A stretch of DNA of 60,927 nt. It comes from Brachionus plicatilis (taxonomy: Eukaryota; Rotifera; Eurotatoria; Ploima; Brachionidae). The notes beneath the pieces were generated by a model. The model was not told the DNA's origin, made no database searches, and saw nothing but the letters and a program-made list of their open reading frames with translations. A program made the position numbers and the translations under genes. This document shows, piece after piece, positions 18,501 to 30,000 of the stretch (its first letter is position 1; each line of letters begins with the position of its first letter). The DNA is taken from assembly GCA_010279815.1 (NCBI GenBank), contig QEOQ01000207.1, forward strand, positions 26,009 to 86,935, read 5' to 3'.

Positions 18501-21500
18501 TAATCTCTAGTTAGAAATTGATTAATTAGCTTTAATGAATTGGTAAATATCTTAATTTAGAGATTATGCAGTAAGTGTTAGATTCATATATGAAACATCG
18601 CTATTAAACTTTCTGCTTAGTGTCTGTGGCATTATAAATTACACCCGGAAGATATTAGCAATCTTGGTTAAAAAATGGGTAAAAAAAGCGTTACCAATGA
18701 AGTTAGATGTCAGATAATTGGTCTACTAAAAGATAAGACCAAAAGTAATAGGGAAATAGCAAAATTGGTAGGAGTATCAGAAAAATGTGTGAGAACAACA
18801 AGAAAAAATAATGATATCTATGGCACCCCAAAGGAATCAACAAGGCCTGGGAGACCAAGAAAGCTTACTTATAGGGACCGAAATAGTTTATTTATACAGG
18901 TAAGAAAAAATCCTACAATAAGTAACAAAAAATTGGCCTCTGAGTTTAATTCTAAGTTTAAAAATGTTAAGGTAAGTAGAGAAACAGTAAGGAGATTTCT
19001 AACTAGTAAAGGAATAGGAACTTATACAGCTCTTAAAAAGCCATTGCTGACGGCATCGGATAGAATCAAAAGATTAAAATGGTGTAAAGAAAGACTGAAT
19101 TGGACAGTTGAACGTTGGGGAATGGTAATTTTTAGTGATGAATCCAATTTTGAGGTGTTTAATAGGAAAACAAGGGTTTTAGTAAAAAGGTTAAGAAAAG
19201 AAAAATACGACATAAGATTTGTTGTACCAACTCTACAAGGTGGTGGTGGATCCGCAGGAATATGGGGATGCATCAGCGCTAAAGGTACAGGATGCTGTCG
19301 TATATATGAGGGGCGAATTAATCAATATAACTATAAGGAGACGTTAGAAAATGAACTAATGGCATCTGTTGATATTTTTTACCAAAGAGATGATCCTTGG
19401 TTTTTTCAACAGGATGGGGCTCCAGCACATAGAGCAAAGCTAATTAAAGAGTATTTTGATGAGAATAATATTGCCCTTTTACCATGGTGTGCCAGATCAC
19501 CTGATCTTAATCCTATCGAGAACCTATGGTCATATATTGATGCAAAATTGGTAGAAACAAAGTTGACCTCAATCGAACACTTAAAATCGACACTTCTGAA
19601 GGAATGGTTAAATGTACATGATGAATATGTGAAAAAATTAGTTTAATCAATGCCAAAACGTATTCGTGCTTGTTATGATGCAAAAGGTGATCATATTAAA
19701 TACTAAAGATGCGTATGCGTCTAAACTTTTGTGCAATTTTTTTTTTCCGAAATTTTATCACTATTTTTTCTTTACTAATATATTCAGCTATTTTTTTTTC
19801 TGTCTAGTTTTTTTTGCATTTTTATTTAATTAATTATATTAATTAATAAATTAGAATACAGAAATTTCCTTACTAGCCTTCTATTCTGTAATTAATTGAT
19901 TGATAATTTATTTGTTTAAAAAAAATGCGCATGCGTCTAAACTTTTGTGCAATACTGTAATAGGTTAGCGTTGTTGTACATCTCTAAATATACAAATTCA
20001 CAGTCTCTTTTGAAATTGGTTCTACAAAGAAAATTAATACTACACTGCGTTATTCCCTACCACTTTAAAAGCCTAAAATTTAAACTCGTGAATAATTATT
20101 ATATATTTTAAACTAAACGTTCGTATATATATATATATTTTTTTTAAAAATAACTTTCAAAAGCAGACAACATCTTAATGACATGTCAAAAAACCTCAAT
20201 TGTAAAATCAAGTGTCTGTAAAATATATTTTAAAATTTCAAAGCTGGGGAGGTACGGAGGGGGCGCAGCCCCCTCCGTGACTTGTTAACATACTATAAAT
20301 AAAATTTCTTTTTTTTTTCCATGTTAAAAAGATAGGAAAAAAAAATTTGCGAATCGCTATGTTAAAGGATTTGTATATGAGGTTTGCACTCTTCCTCCAT
20401 TTTTTATTAAGTTTAAAACAAATATAAACTTTACAAATTGTCTTGAATTTGAAAAATTTAAGCTTTTATTAGGCGGTTAATCAATTACATTTAAAAAAAA
20501 TTGTGGGAAAAAATTCAAAATTAGAAAAGAAATGGTTTAATTTTTTGTGTTTGAATTATAAAATGTATCCAATGTTGAAATAACATTGGAAAAGTGCGAT
20601 GTTTCAAATATTTTTTTCAGTTTCAAATAAAAAATAATTTTAAGCACTCCTATTTCTTTTTTTAATAGAATAGTAAATTCCTGAATTATTTAGAAATTTG
20701 AAAAAAATATTAAAAATTCTTTATTTTACTTTTAAATAATTTACTTATTTATCTGTACCTCTACCAACCTTCAGAATAAAAATATGTAAAACAAAAAAAT
20801 TAAAAATAAAGTTAAATAAGATATAATAATATAAAAAATAATTAAAAAGAAAAAAAAAGATAAAATATTTATTTAGGTTTTTTTCTTAATATTCAATCGT
20901 TAAAACGTGAAAAACTTGGTCTAGTCGGATACATAAACCATAGTTTACCTTTTATGCAAACAATTGTTCTTGGGTTTTGTGAACTATAATTTCATCTATT
21001 TTGTTGCTCACGTAAAGGTGATCAAATGTCAAATTAGGTGAAAAACTTTAATATTAGGAGAACAATTTTTAGTTTAGGTTAACTAATGGTTCATAAAACC
21101 TGAGAACAAAAATTGTTCCAGTAATAGATGAACCATTGTTCACCTAACCGACTAGACCCAAAAAACTTCTTTTTTTTTCTTTAAAAACTTTTACTTTAGT
21201 GATAATTGAAGTTCGTTTGATGCAATTTATTGAATGCTCAATTTTAAATAAATGCCAAACAGATCTTAGATAGTTTTTTAAACTACAAATATTTTCTTAA
21301 GGATCATCATATCACAAACTCAAAGTCAGAATTTATAAAAAAACAAAGTTTTTCATGTTTGCAATATTAACTTAAAATTATTTTTTCTTTGAAACTGAAA
21401 AAAATATATGAATTATCGTCCTTTTTCAATGCTATTTCAACATTGGATACATTTTGTAATTCAAATACAAAAAATTAAACCAAATTAATTTTAAAAAAAT

Positions 21501-24052
21501 AAGTTAAAAATGAGTTCAGATCATTCTTTAAATTTAAAGATTTGGCTTAAAAGATTAAAAAAAGTCCATAAAAAAATGTATTGGTATTTTTTCAATGCAA
21601 GTTTTTCTTTTTTAAAATTTTGCCCTCAGAAATCGATTTCTTTATTGATCAAATATAAATATTCATCTTTATTCATGTTCTTATTTTTGGCCAAAAAATC
21701 AAAAAAAATGATTGCCAGGTGAAATTGACCCGACCGGGCTTTAACGGTATAAAAAAATGGGACTTTCTAGGGATAAAAAAATTTTAAAATGAGCTGGAAA
21801 ATATTCTAAAAGAGGAAACAGAAAAGGAAAATCACAGAAAATCCTAGAACAAGATGTTTTTTATCTTGGTGATTATGCTTTATCAAATGAGGCAAAAAAA
21901 CGAAGCATTCACTAAATTTCACTAAATTCAATTAAAAAAATAAAATAATTCTTTGTATTTTTGGTTAAATGGAAAATTTTCTGTTTCACCTTTAAAGTAC
22001 CTCAATTCATTCATTTAATAAGAATTAAATTTTGTATTGGGATTTTTGTATGAAAATTTACATGGTCAATTTTTGAATATATTTTGAGTAAAACAATTTG
22101 TCTAGAAAAAAAAAACTATTTTCATCAGAATTTGCAGTTGATGCAACGACGACGAACACTCTTCTTCCTCTATTCAAACGAAAATAATCACCACCCGTTA
22201 CATCCCTAGATGGGAATTGACATTTTCTTATGGTCGGATTATGTTTATTTTGCACTGAAAAAAAGAGCTTTACTTCGATTTCTATGTTTATCACTTTTAT
22301 TTAAGTTTAAAGATGAATATTTATATTTGATCAATAAAGAAATCGATTTCTGAGGGCAAAATTAAAAAATGGGCTCATAAAAATCGGGCAATGAACACTT
22401 TTTGTCAGCTTTAGAAACTGGGCTTAATACAAATATTTACATTATTCAGAAATGAAAACTACCCGCTAATATGAAAAAATTCATAAACTATTAGAAGAAT
22501 TCAATTCAATTCAAGGCCTACTAACGTTTGTAATTTCTTGAAAATTGGCAAAATTTATATCTGAATTTTACGATAGCAAAATAAAACTCAAAGGAAAGAA
22601 TAATCCTTTTGTATTCTTCGTGCTAGCTATTAAATAAAAAAGTTTAAAAAAAACATAAATAACTCTGCTAAAACCCGATAAACCAATAAAGCAGGGGAGG
22701 TGCGGAGGGGACGAAGTCCCCTCCGCGACTTGTCTTATTTAAAAATTAAAATATCTTTAATACAATTTTTTATTTTTGTCGAAATTTTCGGAACAAATTT
22801 TAGATAATTATGGAATAGATTTTCTTGAATTTTTAACCAAAATAAGTTCAATATATTTAATTATTTTTTTTCAATTTCTTTTTTTGATTCTTAAAAAATG
22901 ATCTTAAAAGCAAAAATTAAAATGATTTCAAAAAAATAATTGAAAAATCCTGATTTGAATTCGATTGGTATTTTATGATTTAAATTTTTTAAGTAATAAA
23001 TCGGTTCAAATGAGACCTGAACTGTTTTTAAACAACTTAAGTTCCTCAATTTAAACCATTGCTCCAAACTGTTTCTAAAAAATTGATAGATTTTTAAAAT
23101 AAGATGTACTTACAAAATAGCTATAATTTCCTCCACCCAGAACTACTGGCACTATATCATATTTCAAAGAAACAAAAAATTTCTCTGTAATATATCCATC
23201 ACATATTGAATTTTCAAATGAAAAATAGAATTTATGAGTCTTAGAAACAAGATCTTTACAATAGGCATTTGATTTGGTCTGGTAAAAATCCTCGCATCTA
23301 ATCCCACCACATTTGCCAAAAATGTTAACAGGAATATACTTTTTAAGTTCTTTTATGTATTCTAATCGACCACTACTAGATCGACAGTTGCTGATCACTG
23401 CTACAGCCAAATCTGATTTTCCAGCTGAGAAGTCTCTGCTATCGTCAAAGTTTTCATTTAGTGCCCATTCGAACAACTGATATGTTCCAATTAACCTCGA
23501 AAAAGTTGATTCTAAACCATGTGTTGAAGTTAGATTAAAAACATTGTTATACTTGGAAAAGTTTGGGCTATGAATTTGAGATTCAAAAATCATGAAAATC
23601 CATCTTTGATTAAGGGGTCTTTTTTTAGGAATTGTTGGTATTTTATTCAAAACATGAACAATAACAAGATCAGCTTCGTTCAAACGTGAATGATTATTGA
23701 AAACTTCACAATTAGTAACTGGACACGAATTGCGAATGAATGGTTCTTTAACACCAAGGCCGAATCCAAAATCGACACTTGTTAAAAACAAGTTCCATAA
23801 TAAAATTTTATGAATTTGAGGTTCTGAATTTAAACAATTGAAATTTATTGTTTTATTAAGGTGTAATGACACTCTCTGAGGATATTTTATTCCATCGAAT
23901 TCAAATACTTCGTTTTTTAATTGATAATCGAATGGTGAACATGAGCTTTTGATTCTTTCTGGTTTATTATTTAAATTGATATCATTCCTAGTCACCATTA
24001 TTATTAAAGTTAAAAAAATAACTATAAAGAAAATTTTTTTTTTATTTTTCAT
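12530..24052 (-). CDS. alpha-1,3-fucosyltransferase (GT10 family), two exons split by a 10.2 kb intron
   Basis: Golgi type II glycosyltransferase that transfers fucose from GDP-fucose to N-acetylglucosamine-containing glycans. Exon 1 is 24052-23114 (313 codons); donor GTAAGT at 23113. Exon 2 is 12919-12530 (129 codons plus TAA), with acceptor AG at 12921-12920. Phase is 0 and the total 442 aa, normal for the family. A signal anchor lies at about residues 6-21 (IFFIVIFLTLIIMV). The GT10 signature FSFENS..CDGYITEKFF is at about 277-293 and ends in VVLGGGNYSYF. Exon 2 begins VPKSGFIDVLDF, exactly the expected continuation, followed by the family-typical DLAEYLIYLDKN. The intron holds many transposable elements. 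Exon assignment rests on frame and homology; a small additional exon cannot be excluded. Confidence 0.88.
13161..13518. mobile_element. palindromic MITE-like element
   Basis: Terminal inverted repeats of about 140 bp, imperfect. The left arm starts near GGGGTTGTGAAATTCGC and the right arm ends in the reverse complement of GGTGCTATGAAGTTCAT. They converge on CAATTCGATC, then GAATAACTTTTTTA and TAATTTAGTTCT. No coding capacity. It lies in the fucosyltransferase intron. Confidence 0.65.
13918..14445. mobile_element. inverted-repeat element with short internal ORF
   Basis: Arms at about 13918-14050 and 14325-14445 are imperfect reverse complements (shared GGTCTAATTCGGT, TTTGGAGTTTT, ATAGGTCACCCGGTTAGG). 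The centre has an open frame (14082-14285) of 67 codons with no recognisable product, probably fortuitous. Confidence 0.55.
14930..16035 (+). pseudogene. decayed CR1-like LINE (reverse transcriptase remnants)
   Basis: Broken reading frames on the plus strand resemble a CR1/L2-type non-LTR retrotransposon. 14937-15158 resembles the linker before the RT (YENRLARKAKNDPKLIFAFF). Near 15300 a degenerate DEVHTLILKN recalls the RT start. From 15445 MVRPHLDYAVQVWNP and KVQERETK recall the thumb region, and near 15825 FSNRVVSYWKKLPEMW recalls the C-terminus. Most of the RT core is missing and stops and frameshifts are frequent. It ends in an A-rich tail near 16035. Confidence 0.7.
16328..17010. mobile_element. 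non-autonomous element with inverted termini
   Basis: The left end (CCCCACAAACAAAAAACTGT, then repeated CCACAAA modules) and the right end (reverse complement CCCCACAATTAAAAAACTGT, then CCCACAAACT) form imperfect terminal inverted repeats about 100 bp long. No coding sequence. Confidence 0.55.
18252..19957 (+). mobile_element. Tc1/mariner DNA transposon, 1706 bp, with IR/DR ends
   Basis: Termini CAGTACTGCACAAAAG.. and the reverse complement of CAGTATTGCACAAAAG.. are flanked by TA duplications (18250-18251 and 19958-19959). Each end has an outer and an inner copy of GCACAAAAGTTTAGACGCA (outer left from 18259, inner left about 18476; inner right about 19717-19734, outer right to 19957): the inverted-repeat/direct-repeat layout known in Tc1-like elements. 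The empty site is preserved in the second Helentron copy near 35665. Confidence 0.93.
18675..19646 (+). CDS. Tc1-like transposase (DD34E), slightly C-terminally truncated
   Basis: 323-aa DDE transposase that cuts and pastes its element at TA. N-terminal paired-like helix-turn-helix DNA-binding domains (about residues 8-112) contain the linker GRPRK at about 59-63, an AT-hook-like motif. Catalytic residues are D155 (FSDESNF), D247 (QQDGAPAH) and E282 (NPIENLW), with 34 residues between the last two. The frame is uninterrupted until TAA at 19644. Translation past that stop gives 19 more residues (SMPKRIR...) typical of Tc1 C-termini and then a second stop, so the last part was probably lost by a nonsense change. 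Activity is uncertain. Confidence 0.93.
   Translation: MGKKSVTNEVRCQIIGLLKDKTKSNREIAKLVGVSEKCVRTTRKNNDIYGTPKESTRPGRPRKLTYRDRNSLFIQVRKNPTISNKKLASEFNSKFKNVKVSRETVRRFLTSKGIGTYTALKKPLLTASDRIKRLKWCKERLNWTVERWGMVIFSDESNFEVFNRKTRVLVKRLRKEKYDIRFVVPTLQGGGGSAGIWGCISAKGTGCCRIYEGRINQYNYKETLENELMASVDIFYQRDDPWFFQQDGAPAHRAKLIKEYFDENNIALLPWCARSPDLNPIENLWSYIDAKLVETKLTSIEHLKSTLLKEWLNVHDEYVKKLV
20530..21483. mobile_element. fold-back element with 115-bp inverted arms
   Basis: Arms 20530-20644 and 21371-21483 are about 90 percent reverse complements (AAAATGTATCCAATGTTGAA shared). Another inverted-repeat element is nested at 20916-21160. No coding sequence. Confidence 0.7.
20916..21160. mobile_element. MITE nested in a fold-back element
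   Basis: About 245 bp. Termini TTGGTCTAGTCGG (20916) and its inverse CCGACTAGACCCA (21148-21160) are followed inward by inverted ACCATAGTT/AACAATGGT blocks. Confidence 0.6.
21611..22369. mobile_element. fold-back element with 61-bp inverted arms
   Basis: Arms 21611-21671 and 22308-22369 are nearly perfect reverse complements (CAGAAATCGATTTCTTTATT shared). The 640-bp centre has a minus-strand open frame (22058-22294) without a recognisable product. Confidence 0.65.
22702..22732 (+). repeat. Helentron-like 3' end palindrome, third copy
   Basis: GCGGAGGGGACGAAGTCCCC followed by TCCGCGACTTG: the same palindrome-plus-GACTTG terminus as the elements ending at 20284 and 35341, with compensating changes in the stem. 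The sequence upstream is not shared, suggesting a different family member. Confidence 0.55.
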
Positions 24053-27000
24053 TATAAAAAGTTTTAAAAAACAATTAAAATTTTTTTTGAAAAGATAACG
24101 AAAATTATCAATCTATGAATTAAAATAAATTTTTTTTTAGCTTAAAATTTAAATCTTTTTAATTTTAAAATTAAAATCATAAAGCATTTGGTAATTTTAT
24201 TTAATATTTTATTAATTTATCTTTAAGGGAATAACGACAACGTTTCAGGCTTCTTTTTTTTATTTTATTTATTGGTACTAACATGTGAATATATTTTTAA
24301 CTTGGCACAATTGAAATTTAGTGGTTTCCTTAAGCAAAATTAATTTAGTATCTCAGTGCCTTAGAACTAATTTAATTGTCACTGTTTTTTCAAATTTTAT
24401 TAAAATACATAATTTAACAAATAAGAAAATCTAGATAACGTAATTAACAGAGCATCTAAGTGCATTCACCAGTGCAAATACAGTCTCAGTAAACCTCGAC
24501 GACTCATCGATAAAACCAAGAACTTCCCTGTGACTCTGTAATAATCTATTCAAAAACAGTAAATAAATTTAAGGTTTATTAAAATCTTAATTATCGCACT
24601 ACGACAACATTCTACACTTTGATTTCGACTGGGAAAAAATAGCGGTGTAGATAATCCACTCGATGTAGTAACCTCTGTGTCAGGTCGGGACTGTTGCTCA
24701 AAAGGTACTGAAAAAGGAGATGAGCGCCTCCACATTATCCGCTAGGATAAAAAAGGACCTATTATTTTTTTACGAAAGCATACTACTTTCCACTGCTGAA
24801 GTTACCAAGCTGCCAGTATTTTTCCTGCGGCAAACCATTCTCTCACACCCACTTTCTGTCTAACTACTATCGTATTTTAAAAAAAAAGAAGAAAAATAAG
24901 AAATGGGAAGTTATTACTAATTTAGAAATTTCGAAATTTGTTTTATTATCTTACAAAAGCTCTCACTCGATCGGATCCAATTCGTTATTTCTAAACCTCG
25001 ACGAGCCCAACCAGATCAAATGTCCACTACGTAAATTGAAAATATTGAAATTTTGACCATTTCTGGAGACCAGTTTGACAGTTTAATTCATGCTACTTGT
25101 GAACACAAGAAGAAGCAATTGATACCATAAAATTAATTTCAATCGTAATCAATCGTAAAAATTTCAAAAATTTATAAGATTTTTGTAATTTTGTTCTGTT
25201 ATTTTTTACTGAATTTCTTAAAACTAAATCTATAAAATTAATAAAACTAATACTTAAAACTTATAGTAAATTCTGTTAAAAAAATATTTTTTAGGATTTT
25301 TTTTTTCTACTGCAAAAAATATTTTTTTCATCTCTAGAAATACAATCTTTTTTTACTCAAGATTCGTTTTTCAATTTTATTTATAAATCTAATTAAATTA
25401 AGTCCCATTATCACTATATAAAAAAGTAAAAATACAAAAATAAAGAAATAAAAAAAATAAGAAAAATAAAGCAATAAAATAAAAAATTAAAACCATAGAT
25501 TTGCTCAGAATTTTGTCAAGAATTTTTTTAAAAAAAATAAATCGGTTCATAATTGATCCCTCAGAGGAGATACGATTTAAACCAGAAAAAACACATTTTT
25601 TTCCTTTTTTTAGCCAACAAAAACCGCCACACCCTTTTTTTTTCTCTAAATTAACGTAGCATGTAGAGAATTTTATGCTCTTTCAGAATATATATACTTT
25701 TTTAATATTTTTAAGTTTTATCTTTGAGATTTTGAGTCTAAAAGAACAACAACTTTTTAAAAGGTTTGCTATTTTTGGAACCCTGGGTGTAGAAAATTTT
25801 TTTTTTGCCCCCTTCAAAAAAATTTTTTTTCTGAGGTTTTTGAGGGCGTAGATTACGAATTTTGAGTCAAAAATGTGAAATTCAGATAGCACTAAAGTTT
25901 TGAATTTCGTGAACCTTACTATCAAAATTTTGAGACTTTAACTTAAAATATTTAAATGTATTAAAGCCATTAATATATTTGATATATTCTTTCATCTTTT
26001 AAAAAATTTTCATACAATTCTGAAAAGCATGAAAAAAGTGCGATGTTTCATTTTTTCAATGAAAAAATAAAAGGTGCAATCTAATTATATTGAAATAAAA
26101 TTAATTACATCAGACATGGATATTTTATTTTTTATTGTTTTAAAACAAAAATCTTTAAATTTTATTTTTATTTTTATACAAATAAGATAATAGCTTTCTT
26201 TAAAAAAATAAAATTTTATTACAATAGATAAAATATTTAAGAATATAGTAAATTACAATTTTTATAACTTAAAAATATTTTTTTTACATGAAAAAGGATG
26301 TCTAATAAAAATCAAATAGCAAAATGTGAATGAACCAAAAACCAATTCTTTCTTTTATCATAAATTTGGTGTTTCACAAGAGGGTTTGTTTTTTGCCTCT
26401 ATAATTAGTGTTGTTTCAAAGGATACTATTTGAAATACCAAACTAAATGATATCATTAAGAATTCATTAAAAGACGAAAAAATTACAATTTAAAATTTGA
26501 TATATAAACAATTTAATACTATACTGAACTTAATAATATTTTATGTTTTAAATTTGAAATTATATTTGAAAATTTTTTAATCAATTGCTTTTAAAATGAA
26601 CTTTAATATTCGATCATAAAATTCAATCTACCTTGAAAAGCTCTTCGTATCATGTAAATTTTTTTAAAATTTAATCAATCTAAATAAAGATTTTTAATTT
26701 GTTTATAAATTAAAATGTATTTACATTAAATTGCTAAAATATATCATTAAGAAATCCTTGCATTTTTTTATTTTTCGTGGAAGTAGAAAAAAAATATAGT
26801 TTATTAAATTCTATTTTCTATTGTGAAAAATATTTTTTTCACCTCCAGAAATACAAGCCTCTTTAGCTAAGGATTTGTTTTTCTAATTTTAGAGCTAAAA
26901 CAAATAACTAAATTGTGAATATTCTTTGGAATCACAAAATTTATTCAAAGCTAATTTTTCTTTGAAAACTTTTTAATTTAATTAGAATAAATAAGTTAAG

Positions 27001-30000
27001 CAAACGGAATTAAAAAAAAAGGAATAAAAAGCTGAATTCCTACTAAAAATGATATTTATAAAATTTTGCCTGGGGAATTCATGGCATTTATAAAATTGTG
27101 TTAGCTTGAATTTGTGATCAGGATTTCTCACTAAGAAATAAAAAATAATTACAAAATATATCCAAAAATTACTTCTGATTAGTTTAATCAAAATATTACA
27201 AAAGTTGGATTTTAACTGAGGTCGTCGTTAAAAGAATGATTTTTTTAGAATGCTTGACTGTTTCAAAAATAAAATTAATAGCAAATAGTGCCTGAAATAA
27301 GTTCTACAACCTCAATTTGATGAACAGATTTAGTGCCCTAATAAAACATATAATATTAAAAATAAGAAACCATTAAATTGGATAGTGTGAAACATAGCAT
27401 TCTAGTTTAAGAAACAAGCTTGTCATGAAAAACCGATTAACACTTCTTTTGTTTAGCTATTTAAGGAATCATTTTTCAAATTAAAAAATATTTTTTTATA
27501 AAATTTTTAAAAAATGTTAAACATTGTTCCATGATTTTTTTCAATATTTGAAAATGGAGCTAATAATTTTTAAAATTGTATGTTGAAATGTTGCAACATC
27601 GATCCATTGATTACAAAACTATTTATCAGACTTGAAAAAAAAATTCAATTATTTTTTTGGCATTGGTTCAATTAAATCTCCAAAAGCCCTTAAATTGTAT
27701 TGTATTTTAATTAATTTCTTAGCTCATTTTTCTTTATGTTTTTATTTTTTTTAAAGCATAAATTTTTTTGTTTAAAAGTTTATTTTTTGGTGGAAAAAAA
27801 ATATTAAGTCAAAAAGTATATTCCTATTTATTAACTGAAAAAATTCAATTCAGTCAAAACAGAATATCAAATGATCAGTCAAAAACAGATAAAATAAAAA
27901 AATATAATTTATCCGAAGGAAGTTTGAATCTAACCGATCTACAAACAAATTGATTATATTAAACTTTATTTTAATTATCTTTACCATTTGAGGCCATTTA
28001 ATTAAAAAAGACTTAATTCAGAATATATTTTTTTTTATGTAATCATAAATTTTGATAATAATGTAAATCTACACACCGATTAGTAATAATGATAAAAAAA
28101 TGAAAAAGAATATTTTTTCAAAACTTCCTTGAAACATTTGATAATTATGTCCAATCTATTAAATTAGGAACAAAAACTATGTGTTTAATAGGAAATTCAA
28201 TGAATCTCACAGTAAAATAATATAAAATTTTAATAATCTATAAACTTATGGAAAAACATAAAGTAAACTTGTAGGACATTTAAAGATGCAGTTAATTTTC
28301 TTGGCGACAGATTTGAATAGGCATGATTCTAACAATCCTTGGTAAAACAAGTTAAGCTGAATTATCTTATTTTCGTCTTTTTTAGTTTTTTACGAAAAAA
28401 ATTTTTTCAGTAGCAAAAGAAAAAAAATATATATTTAATGGAATAACAAAATTTTTATTTTTTCTTAGTTTAAACCTTAAGTATCGTTACTATCAAAATC
28501 TACGTGTTATTAAAATATAGGATAACATATATATCTGAAAGAGTTTCAGTTCGAGCAGAAATAGAAAAGAATTAATTAAAGTGATCATTTTCTACTTATT
28601 TGATTTCTTTGTTCAATATTTTTTTTTTAGTATAGCATATTCTTTTTCAGGAAATTCATTAAAATTTCAGTAATTTAAGTAATATGATTCGATGTTCGGT
28701 AATTTAACTAATTTAAAAGTAATTTAAAACTAGTGTATAGTTTAATTATTTAAAGGTTCATTTAAAATGTCCTTTTATGCGTAATAATTTAAAGGCTTTA
28801 TAAATTGAATAAAATATAAATAGATTAGATTATATTATATGCCGCCCTTAAAAAAAATTAAATCAAGATGGTAATGCTAATGTTATGTTTTTATTAATGG
28901 TTAATATCTCACAACATCTGGAACGAAAGAGTTAAACACCATACTCCAAGTACAAATATGCTTTAGAAGCATTTAACCGAGTTATCAAAGATATTCATCT
29001 TTGATCTATGATCTTTGACAACTCGAATATACGCTTCGAGAAAGATTACCTCTTTATTCACAATTATTGCATTTTAATCAGTGGTGTAAAATGTATAAAA
29101 ATGATTTATTATTTATTTATAAAAAAAATATAGTTTGGGATAAAATCCCAGGTTGCTTGGAATGGAACTAAGTCCTTCCTTTTAACCCCTTGTATAAAAA
29201 TGATTAAAAATTATTGGTTTCAATTCCAACAATTTTACTTGATTTATGGACTAAAGGTTATAATTGGGCTTAATAAGATAAAGCAGTTATATCAATTGAA
29301 AAAGAAGAATCGATTCATTAGTATCATAGTGTGTTGAAGATTCAAATATCACAAATCAAGACATAGAAATAGTAAATACAATGAGATAGAACACTTTTGA
29401 TCAGATATCGATTTATTTAAAATACTACTGTAAACCTAACCAGTTGCAAAAGATGTTCTAGCTGGAAAAAAAGTAAAAGAGGAAGAATATAAAAAGGGAA
29501 GAAAAACACTCTTGAAGAAATATTTTTTTGTAATTTGACAACATGGTTTTACACTCAAAATTCTTGGAATTAAAACTGAAATTATATATTTTTCTTACTT
29601 GAAAAAATATATTTTTTACTGAAAAATTTCCTTTTTTCTTATTATTTGGTAATTTTTTTTTATTCAACACTTTTTCAAAAACTTTTTTATGTATATTTTA
29701 TTTTTTTTGAAATACTTTTGTATGTTAAATTTTTTTATTAACTATGTAATTTTTCAAGAAAAAAATCTAGGGAATAAAATCTTTTCATCTTTTCTTTTTA
29801 TTTTACTTAATATCATTTTATATTTTACATAACAAATTATTATTAATTATATTTACTGAACAAAAATATACTAAATAAATGAAAAAAAAATCATTCAAAA
29901 TACTGTCATTTAAAAAAAAAACTGAACGCTGTATTAAAAGTCGAAAATAATTATAAGCTTATTTTTAGTATAAAAAATTATTAAAGGAAACTAGTTCATA

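Larger units (their letters stand above)
17107..20284 (+). mobile_element. Helentron-like (rolling-circle) non-autonomous element, copy 1
   Basis: It begins TCACTACAACAAT and ends in a GC-rich palindrome (GGAGGGGGCGCAGCCCCCTCC at 20256-20276), then GACTTG. A near-identical copy in opposite orientation lies at 35341-36955. In both, a T precedes the element and a T follows it, with no duplication, which fits TT insertion by Helentron-type elements. No helicase/Rep coding is present. This copy is interrupted by a Tc1/mariner element at 18252-19957, and compared with copy 2 it lacks a stretch of about 150 bp near 18110. Confidence 0.65.

Noticed and set aside
27768..27953. 61-codon frame FKSLFFGGKKILSQKVY.. 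on the plus strand
   Set aside because: No ATG, no matching splice partners and no known domain; likely chance in A/T-rich sequence.
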